A DNA stretch of 64,000 nt from Magnetovibrio sp. PR-2 (GTDB lineage Bacteria; Pseudomonadota; Alphaproteobacteria; Rhodospirillales; Magnetovibrionaceae), in NCBI RefSeq assembly GCF_036689815.1, contig NZ_JBAHUR010000001.1, positions 248,001 to 312,000 on the forward strand, given 5' to 3'. A program made the translations under genes and the position numbers. Within the stretch, counting starts at the first letter, position 1; each line of letters opens with the position of its first letter. The notes beneath the pieces are model-generated. The model worked only from the letters and a program-made list of their open reading frames with translations, did no database searches and was not told where the DNA came from. Below, one piece after another: positions 58,589-64,000 of this stretch.

Positions 58589-60418
58589 ATGAACAAAGCC
58601 TTATTCAACGCCATTCCGTGGCAATCCTTCACCCCATTTATGAAGTGGGGTCCGCAAGTCACCCGTGAAGATGTTAAGTTCGACCTGATTGCAGGTTTAA
58701 CGGGCGCGTTGGTGATGCTGCCCCAAGGTGTGGCCTTTGCCGTGATTGCGGGTATGCCGCCGCAGTATGGCCTTTATGCCGGTATGATTCCGGCGATTTT
58801 GGCGGCTTTGTTCGGCTCGTCCAAGCACTTGGTTTCCGGGCCCACCACAGCAGCGTCCATCGTGTTGTTTTCAGCCCTTTCGGTTTATGCCGAACCCGGC
58901 ACCGAACAGTATGTGGCGCTGGCGCTGACCCTCACGTTTATGGTCGGCATCTTTGAGTTGGCCTTGGGCCTCGCCCGCATGGGTGCGTTGGTGAACTTCA
59001 TTTCGCACTCGGTCATCGTTGGGTTTACGGCGGGTGCGGCGTGTTTGATTGCGGCCAAGCAGTTGAAAAACTTTTTTGGTGTCGAAATGCCGTCCGGCGG
59101 ACACCTGCATGACATTTTGTTCGCGTTTTATGAGCAGATCGGAAACATCAATTTTTATGTTACGGGCGTGGCCTTGGCGACGGTGCTGTCGGGGGTTTTG
59201 ACCAAAAAGTATTTCCCGAAAATTCCGTATTTGATTGTGTCCATGTTGTTTGGCTCCGCCATCGGTGTGTTCTTAAACTTCCGTTTGGGCCAAGACGTGA
59301 CGGGCATCACCACCATCGGAGCGTTGCCTGCGTCCTTGCCGCCCTTGTCGGCCCCGGATCTCAACATTGAAAACATCAAAAACTTAGCCCCCACCGCTGT
59401 GGCCGTGACGTTGTTTGCCTTGACCGAAGCCGCCAGCATCGGGCGCTCCTTGGCCGCGCGCGGCGGTTACCGCATTCAGGGCAGCCAAGAATTTATCGGC
59501 CAAGGTTTGTCGAACTTGTTTGGCAGTTTCTTTTCCGGCTATGTCGCCACCGGCTCGTTCAACCGTTCGGGTCTGAACTACGAAGCCGGTGCACGCACGC
59601 CGCTGGCCGCGATTTTTGGCGGTCTCATGTTGATGGCCGTGGTGCTGTTTGTGGCCCCCTGGGCGCAGTACCTGCCCAAGGCGGTGATGGCGGGCTTGTT
59701 GTTCATCGTCGCATGGGGCTTGATCGACTTCAAACAGATCAAGCACATCTTGGTCGCGTCGGGGCGCGAAAGTGCGGTGTTGTTGGTGACGTTTTTCTCG
59801 GCTTTGTTCTTGGAGTTGGAGCTTGCCATCTTCGCCGGGGTGCTTTTGTCCTTGTTGATGTATTTGGAGCGGGTCTCCAAACCTACCATTCGCCGCCAAG
59901 CGCCGGACAATAGCCTCGCCAAGCGCGTGTTCCGGGCCGACCCCAGCTTGCCGGAATGCCCCCAGGTGCGCATGGCGCAAATTGACGGCTCGATATTCTT
60001 CGGCAATGTGACGCGGGTGGAAGACACGTTTGATCTCTACCGCACCAGCTCACCGGACCAAAAGCACTTGGCGATCATCGCCCAAGCCATCCGCTTTGTG
60101 GATTTGCAAGGCGGCGAAGCGTTCGTGGACGAAGCGCGCAAACGCGCGGAAATGGGCGGTGGGCTTTACATCATCAACGCGCAGTTGCCACTGTGGGATG
60201 TGATGGAAAAATTCGGCTGCTTGGACGACATTGACGAAAACCATTTCTTCCAAGGCAAAACCGCAGCTATTCACGCGATTTATCAAAAGCTGGATAAATC
60301 CATCTGTGCCGAATGCCCGAACCGTATTTTCTTGGAATGCCAACAGGAATTCGAAGGCACAAAAATCGGTTCAGCCCAGCAAGAACTGATTACCCGAAAC
60401 TTCGCCCCAATGCGCTAG
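58589..60418 (+). CDS. SulP family inorganic anion transporter
   Basis: A 609-aa SLC26/SulP transporter for sulfate, bicarbonate or similar anions. The first membrane part has the signature LPQGVAFAVIAGMPPQYGLYAGMIPAILAALFGSS, and about 12 hydrophobic segments follow to residue 440. Then comes a cytoplasmic STAS domain (about 460-570). A C-terminal tail has a cysteine group (CAECPNRIFLEC), possibly a metal or redox site. Its last 48 bp overlap the end of the convergent exonuclease gene. Substrate is not predictable. Confidence 0.93.
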   Translation: MNKALFNAIPWQSFTPFMKWGPQVTREDVKFDLIAGLTGALVMLPQGVAFAVIAGMPPQYGLYAGMIPAILAALFGSSKHLVSGPTTAASIVLFSALSVYAEPGTEQYVALALTLTFMVGIFELALGLARMGALVNFISHSVIVGFTAGAACLIAAKQLKNFFGVEMPSGGHLHDILFAFYEQIGNINFYVTGVALATVLSGVLTKKYFPKIPYLIVSMLFGSAIGVFLNFRLGQDVTGITTIGALPASLPPLSAPDLNIENIKNLAPTAVAVTLFALTEAASIGRSLAARGGYRIQGSQEFIGQGLSNLFGSFFSGYVATGSFNRSGLNYEAGARTPLAAIFGGLMLMAVVLFVAPWAQYLPKAVMAGLLFIVAWGLIDFKQIKHILVASGRESAVLLVTFFSALFLELELAIFAGVLLSLLMYLERVSKPTIRRQAPDNSLAKRVFRADPSLPECPQVRMAQIDGSIFFGNVTRVEDTFDLYRTSSPDQKHLAIIAQAIRFVDLQGGEAFVDEARKRAEMGGGLYIINAQLPLWDVMEKFGCLDDIDENHFFQGKTAAIHAIYQKLDKSICAECPNRIFLECQQEFEGTKIGSAQQELITRNFAPMR

Positions 60419-61210
60419 GAATTCGCCCAAGTGCGGGCGGTCTTTTTGTTCAGCTTCGATGAGTGAGATCACATCCGCGACAGCGCGGTTGTAGCCCTCT
60501 TTGTTCATTTGGCCGCGCGTCAGTTGATAGCGCAGATAGACCAGGTAAGTGTTTAAGACATCCGTTTCGCAATAATCGCGGATTTCGTCCACGCGCCCTT
60601 CGTCATACATGGGCGCAACTTTGGAGCCGTCTACGCCGAACTTGCCGGGAAAGCCCAAGACGGAGCAGACTTCGTTGAGTTTGAGGCCCCTGGACGCCGC
60701 GCCAAAATCCGTCAGAGCTTCTTGCAAATCACAATGCCAGTCCAATGCGTAGCGAGAGGTGTAATTGTCCCACTTGTTGGTGGTGTCGTGAAACACACCT
60801 GCGGTGATGCCGCAGACCATGGCGCGGTGGCGCAGCACGGGCAGGTCGAACCCGCGTCCGTTATAACTCACCAAACGCGGGCGCTTGCGGTCGATGAACT
60901 GGTAAAAGCCGCCGACCAGGTCGTGCTCGGGGCTGTCTGCGCCGCCGCCGGAGCGGATTTCTTTGAGGTAATAGTTCTCATAACGCCCATCGCGCTCGAT
61001 CTCGGCGGATAAGAAGCTTACGGCGACGACTTTGTGAAAGGGCTGGCGCGGGAAGGCGTTTTTGCCTCCCGTGGCGTCGAGGTGGTATTGCTCCAGCGCT
61101 TCGCGGCGCTCGGCCACGTCTGGGCCAATGTCGCGGTCCACCAGATTGGGCACGCAATCGGTGTCGGGCACAGTTTCAATATCGAAGACGAACAAGCTTT
61201 GGTGTTGCAT
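60371..61210 (-). CDS. DEDDy 3'-5' exonuclease (PolB-like predicted exonuclease)
   Basis: About 279 aa from ATG 61210 (a start at 61228 adds 6 residues). DEDDy motifs: Exo I FDIETVPD, Exo II SYNGRGFDLPVL and Exo III YCETDVLNTYLVY. This corresponds to the predicted 3'-5' exonuclease family related to PolB proofreading domains, here as a stand-alone protein. Its role in DNA or RNA turnover is unknown. The tail overlaps the SulP gene by 48 bp, and it is divergent from ybaB. Confidence 0.85.
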   Translation of the reverse strand: MQHQSLFVFDIETVPDTDCVPNLVDRDIGPDVAERREALEQYHLDATGGKNAFPRQPFHKVVAVSFLSAEIERDGRYENYYLKEIRSGGGADSPEHDLVGGFYQFIDRKRPRLVSYNGRGFDLPVLRHRAMVCGITAGVFHDTTNKWDNYTSRYALDWHCDLQEALTDFGAASRGLKLNEVCSVLGFPGKFGVDGSKVAPMYDEGRVDEIRDYCETDVLNTYLVYLRYQLTRGQMNKEGYNRAVADVISLIEAEQKDRPHLGEFLAHWGEVSGNQFLLG

Positions 61211-61296
61211 GAGGGAGATGGTATACACTGGCTGAGACAGATTCCAGGCCTCTTGCGCGGCCTTCTGTGGATAACGCGATTTACGGTGGAGAGACC

Positions 61297-61620
61297 ATGA
61301 AAAACCTCGGTGCGATGATGAAGCAGGCTCAACAAATGCAGAGCCGCATGACCGAACTGCAAGAAGAAATGGAACACTTTGTCGCCGAAGGACAATCGGG
61401 CGGTGGGATGATCACGGTTCGCTTGAACGGCAAGTTCGATATCCAAGGGATCTCCATCGATCCGTCCATGATTGACCCCGAAGACCCTGAATTGCTGGCC
61501 GATTTGGTCACCGCTGCGTTCAACGACGCAAAAGCCAAAATCGACGCCTTCAAGCAAGAAAAGATGCAGGAAATGACCGGCGGTCTGCCCTTGCCGCCGG
61601 GTTTCAAACTGCCGTTCTGA
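61297..61620 (+). CDS. YbaB/EbfC family nucleoid-associated protein
   Basis: A 107-aa DNA-binding protein. The ATG at 61297 has GGTGGAGAG upstream, and the frame from 61267 is not used. Start [18 protein letters not shown], the middle [18 protein letters not shown] and the C-terminal PLPPGF are typical. Commonly encoded with dnaX and recR; here it is 16 bp upstream of recR while dnaX is 3.4 kb away. Confidence 0.93.
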   Translation: MKNLGAMMKQAQQMQSRMTELQEEMEHFVAEGQSGGGMITVRLNGKFDIQGISIDPSMIDPEDPELLADLVTAAFNDAKAKIDAFKQEKMQEMTGGLPLPPGFKLPF

Positions 61621-61636
61621 TCCAAAGGACACGTCC

Positions 61637-62233
61637 ATGTCCGGACCCGGTTCCATTGATGCGTTAATCGGCCTTTTGGCGAAACTGCCGGGGTTGGGGC
61701 CGCGTTCGGCCCGGCGCGCGGCGTTGCATCTGATCAAACGGCGCGAATCGTTGATGGAGCCCTTGGCCCGTGCCTTGTCGGAAACGGCGGACAGTGTGAA
61801 AACCTGTTCGGTGTGCGGCAACATTGACACCATTGATCCCTGCACCATTTGCACCGGCCCCAAACGCGACCGCAGCCAGATTTGTGTTGTGGAGGAAATC
61901 GGCGATTTGTGGGCGATGGAACGCGTGGTGGGCTTTCAGGGGCTTTATCACGTCTTGGGCGGCACGCTTTCCGCGCTCGACGGTGTCGGCCCGGAAGACC
62001 TGCGCGTTGGCCAATTGATCGAACGCGCCAAACACGAAGGTGTGACGGAAGTCATCTTGGCCACCAATGCGACCGTAGACGGGCAAACCACTGCGCACTA
62101 CATCGCGGAACGTCTCGACGGGGCAAATGTGCGCGTGTCCGGACTTGCCCATGGTGTGCCCGTGGGCGGAGAGCTGGACTACCTGGACGAAGGCACGCTT
62201 TCCACGGCCTTGAAGGCCAGAAAACCGGTCTGA
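61637..62233 (+). CDS. recR: Recombination mediator RecR
   Basis: A 198-aa protein that with RecF/RecO loads RecA at gaps. The N-terminal helix-hairpin-helix [15 protein letters not shown], the zinc finger [16 protein letters not shown], the TOPRIM part [14 protein letters not shown] and the C-terminal [22 protein letters not shown] all match. Its partner recF is at 17731 in this window. ybaB-recR forms a pair. Confidence 0.97.
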   Translation: MSGPGSIDALIGLLAKLPGLGPRSARRAALHLIKRRESLMEPLARALSETADSVKTCSVCGNIDTIDPCTICTGPKRDRSQICVVEEIGDLWAMERVVGFQGLYHVLGGTLSALDGVGPEDLRVGQLIERAKHEGVTEVILATNATVDGQTTAHYIAERLDGANVRVSGLAHGVPVGGELDYLDEGTLSTALKARKPV

Positions 62234-62349
62234 TCTGCTAAACTATCGGTAGTGAGTTTTTCTCAGTTAGGCTTTATAGGCGATTATTGTTTTGCGTACA
62301 TGCATTTTTGTGGTACAACCATAGATGGATGTGGCGCATGCTGCATCCC

Positions 62350-62490
62350 CGTTCCCTCAACTTTCTCCCATTCCGGGGGGTCTGGGAAAAGTTGAACCTT
62401 GAACGCCTTCCACCTCAACACCCCTCCGGAAGGTGTTCTGCCCATGACCGCGTCACCCCATGCCCGGGGGTGGCGCGGTCGCTTTTTGGG
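62350..62490 (+). ncRNA. Candidate structured RNA or extended recR terminator region
   Basis: Three successive hairpins. The first has a 13-bp stem with one bulged C (62357-62370 with 62383-62395) plus an outer CGTTC/GAACG pair (62350-62354 with 62401-62405). The second is AACACC/GGTGTT at 62417-62437. The third is a terminator-like stem (62446-62459 with 62467-62480) followed by CTTTTT. Such a tidy series with an intrinsic end may be a small RNA or part of the recR 3' untranslated region. The strand is set by the T-run. Confidence 0.4.
62446..62487 (+). terminator. Rho-independent terminator downstream of recR
   Basis: A 14-bp stem with one mismatch-like pair (62446-62459 with 62467-62480), a loop of 7 and a T-run at 62483-62487. 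It ends either the ybaB-recR message or the candidate RNA. Confidence 0.75.
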
Positions 62491-62515
62491 CGTAGCGTGT
62501 GGGAAATTGGAGGAT

Positions 62516-62980
62516 TTAGTCGATGCCGCTGGCGTTTTGTACGGCCCGCACGAACGACACGATGTTGTCGATTTGCGGCTCAGTGATGCCTTTGGTCGGG
62601 GGCATTTCCCCAAAGCGCCAGTTTTTTTCGCGTTTTCCATCGCGCAGCGCTTTTTTGAAAACGTAGTCGGGGAAGACGTTTTCGCGATACATGGGGTGAA
62701 TAAGCGGCTGTCCTTTGCGTGACCCGCCAGAGCCATCCGCGCCATGGCAGTCCTGACAGAGTTTGGCAAAGTCCGCCCGACCCGCCTGTTGCAGAGGGGT
62801 CAGTTCGGGCACGACCACATTGGCTTTGATCGAGATCTTTTCTTTACCCCACATGGAATACGTGGTCAGCACCACCAAGACTGCCATCATCAAGAGCATC
62901 CACTTCCACGGAGAACCCTGACGGGGGGCCTCGGGATGCAGGCCTTCGGTGTCGGTTGGTTGAGGTTCGGGCGCGCTCAT
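62516..62980 (-). CDS. Membrane-anchored class I cytochrome c
   Basis: 154 aa. A hydrophilic 27-residue start is followed by one membrane helix (WMLLMMAVLVVLTTYSMW). The periplasmic domain has the haem motif CQDCHG and a distal methionine in FGEMPP, as in small class I cytochromes of electron-transfer or c-type oxidase-related chains. It is 10 bp downstream of rmuC on the same strand. The redox partner is not known. Confidence 0.85.
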   Translation of the reverse strand: MSAPEPQPTDTEGLHPEAPRQGSPWKWMLLMMAVLVVLTTYSMWGKEKISIKANVVVPELTPLQQAGRADFAKLCQDCHGADGSGGSRKGQPLIHPMYRENVFPDYVFKKALRDGKREKNWRFGEMPPTKGITEPQIDNIVSFVRAVQNASGID

Positions 62981-62990
62981 GTGTGGGTCC

Positions 62991-64000
62991 TTACGTGGTG
63001 AACAGATCGGATTCTGAGATGAAGTTTTCTATGCTGTCGTCGCGGTCTTCAATTTCAGGCTTGGCCGTATTGCGGTTGGCCGCCGTTTGTTTGGCGGGGG
63101 TGGGGGGCTGGAGCTCTTCGGCCGACGTTTCTTCACCCAGTTGAATGCGATCGACGCGGTCGATATCACCTTTGATGCGCGTGGATGAGGTTTCGATGTC
63201 GCCAATGGTTTTGTTTGCGGTATCAAAGTTTTTGCGCAGCTTCAAGACACGCTCATCCATCAGCTCCACATTGCGCATCAGTTTGCGCACTTCGTTTTGA
63301 ATAAGCCCCGCTTGTTCGCGCATCTGGGCGTCTTTCAAAACGGCGCGCACGGTGTTGAGCGTCGCCATCATGGTGGTGGGCGACACGATCCACACCCGCG
63401 CGCGATAAGATTTTTCAACCACATCGGGGAGAGATGCATGCAGCTCGGCATAGACGGCTTCGCTTGGCAAAAACATCAACGCACTTTCCGCCGTTTCGCC
63501 GGGCACGATGTATTTGTCCGCAATGTCTTTGACGTGCTTCAAGATGTCGGTGCCAAAGGCGGACAGGGCGCGCTTGCGGTCTTCATCAGTTTCCGCGTTT
63601 TTTAAAGCCAAGAAACTTTCAAGGGGAAACTTGGAATCGATGACGATGGGTCCCGGCGGGTTGGGCAGTTTCAACAAACAGTCCGCGCGCTTTTTGTTGG
63701 AGAGTGTCGCTTGAAATTCATAAGCCGACGGGGGCAAAACATCGGTGACCAAATCGTTCAGCTGAATTTCACCAAACGCACCGCGGGTTTGTTTGTTGGA
63801 CAGGATGTCTTGCAGACCAACCATTTGATCGGAAAGTTCGTTCAAGTTTTTTTGTGCCGCATCGATCACCGCCAAACGTTCGTGGACTTGTTTGATGACA
63901 TCGCCGGTGCGTTGGCTGTGTTCGGTGAGCCCGTCGCCTAGGCGCTTGTTGACGCTGTCCAAACGGTCTTCCAACGTGCGCGACAGACCGGTCTGGGTTT
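62991..64000 (-). CDS. rmuC: DNA recombination protein RmuC (5' part beyond the window)
   Basis: The frame is open at the right edge (in-frame residues continue to 64000), giving about 336 C-terminal residues. The RmuC signature RGAFGEIQLNDLVTDVLP, VIDSKFPLESF and FLPSEAVYAELHASLPDV are present, and a coiled-coil part follows near the C-terminus. RmuC limits inversions at short inverted repeats and has a nuclease-like core. The Pro-rich tail (QPPTPAKQTAANR) is lineage-specific. The TTG at 63974 is not the true start. Confidence 0.92.
   Translation of the reverse strand, partial: TQTGLSRTLEDRLDSVNKRLGDGLTEHSQRTGDVIKQVHERLAVIDAAQKNLNELSDQMVGLQDILSNKQTRGAFGEIQLNDLVTDVLPPSAYEFQATLSNKKRADCLLKLPNPPGPIVIDSKFPLESFLALKNAETDEDRKRALSAFGTDILKHVKDIADKYIVPGETAESALMFLPSEAVYAELHASLPDVVEKSYRARVWIVSPTTMMATLNTVRAVLKDAQMREQAGLIQNEVRKLMRNVELMDERVLKLRKNFDTANKTIGDIETSSTRIKGDIDRVDRIQLGEETSAEELQPPTPAKQTAANRNTAKPEIEDRDDSIENFISESDLFTT

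Noticed and set aside
62284-62769. 161-aa open frame on the minus strand after recR
   Set aside because: It overlaps the cytochrome c gene in another frame and the hairpin region; the cytochrome frame has a haem motif and membrane helix.

Overview
The window looks like a chromosomal segment of an alphaproteobacterium, most likely Rhodospirillales. It is moderately GC-rich and Gram-negative, shown by heptose and KDO synthesis genes (hldE, kdsB). It carries aerobic cobaltochelatase-type B12 genes (cobN, cobW, cobP), ubiquinone genes, two c-type cytochromes and the run dut-coaBC-ubiB-ubiE / mutM / enoyl-CoA hydratase / rpsT / dnaA, which is familiar next to dnaA in this class. The species assignment is an inference from gene content; no rRNA or tRNA gene is visible. 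About 60 protein genes and one RNA gene (SRP RNA) can be supported.

Layout. 0.0-1.6 kb: a truncated TetR regulator divergent from a D-2-hydroxyacid dehydrogenase. 1.8-9.1 kb (minus strand): ubiE-ubiB-coaBC-dut-Rrf2 regulator-cysK-moeB/thiF-dsrE, housekeeping running into sulfur metabolism. 9.1-21.4 kb (mostly plus): mutM, a small exported protein, enoyl-CoA hydratase, rpsT, an 850-bp gap, dnaA, then dnaN-recF-gyrB. Between dnaA and dnaN lie a 382-aa orphan on the minus strand and an AT-richer membrane protein bracketed by two copies of a paired-hairpin repeat. 21.5-25.2 kb is accessory: two lipoproteins, a small hydrophobic protein, a TetR regulator with two matching operator-like sites, and a 3' remnant of a DUF2339 membrane protein. 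25.3-30.7 kb: a class A penicillin-binding protein, a Bcr/CflA exporter, hldE and a PPP-type phosphatase.

30.8-35.1 kb is one operon of two paralogous proteins with degenerate GGDEF- and EAL-like domains followed by an ABC-2 exporter (ATPase plus permease); I consider it the most interesting system here. 35.5-43.6 kb is a cobalamin block: cobT divergent from cobS-cobC-cobP-cobW-cobN, followed by a RimB-RimK fusion. 45.0-51.6 kb (minus) is yejA-yejB-yejE-yejF, a peptide-type ABC importer, ending in an overlapping ghrA. 51.6-54.8 kb holds a cytochrome c with hisN, divergent from kdsB-pheA. 54.9-64.0 kb holds a small orphan, a cupredoxin-like lipoprotein, the SRP RNA gene with a clear promoter, dnaX, a free-standing Ig-like protein, a SulP transporter overlapping a DEDDy exonuclease tail to tail, ybaB-recR, a structured non-coding candidate ending in a terminator, a membrane-anchored cytochrome c and the 3' part of rmuC.

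Functionally the window mixes replication and repair (dnaA, dnaN, recF, gyrB, dnaX, recR, ybaB, mutM, rmuC), envelope building (PBP, hldE, kdsB), cofactors (CoA, ubiquinone, B12) and transport. No prophage, CRISPR array, transposase or recognised defence system was seen. The points most worth checking are the degenerate EAL pair plus exporter, the repeat-bracketed orphan, the TetR operator pair leading into a gene remnant, a MutM lacking its fourth zinc cysteine, and the RNA-like hairpin series after recR.
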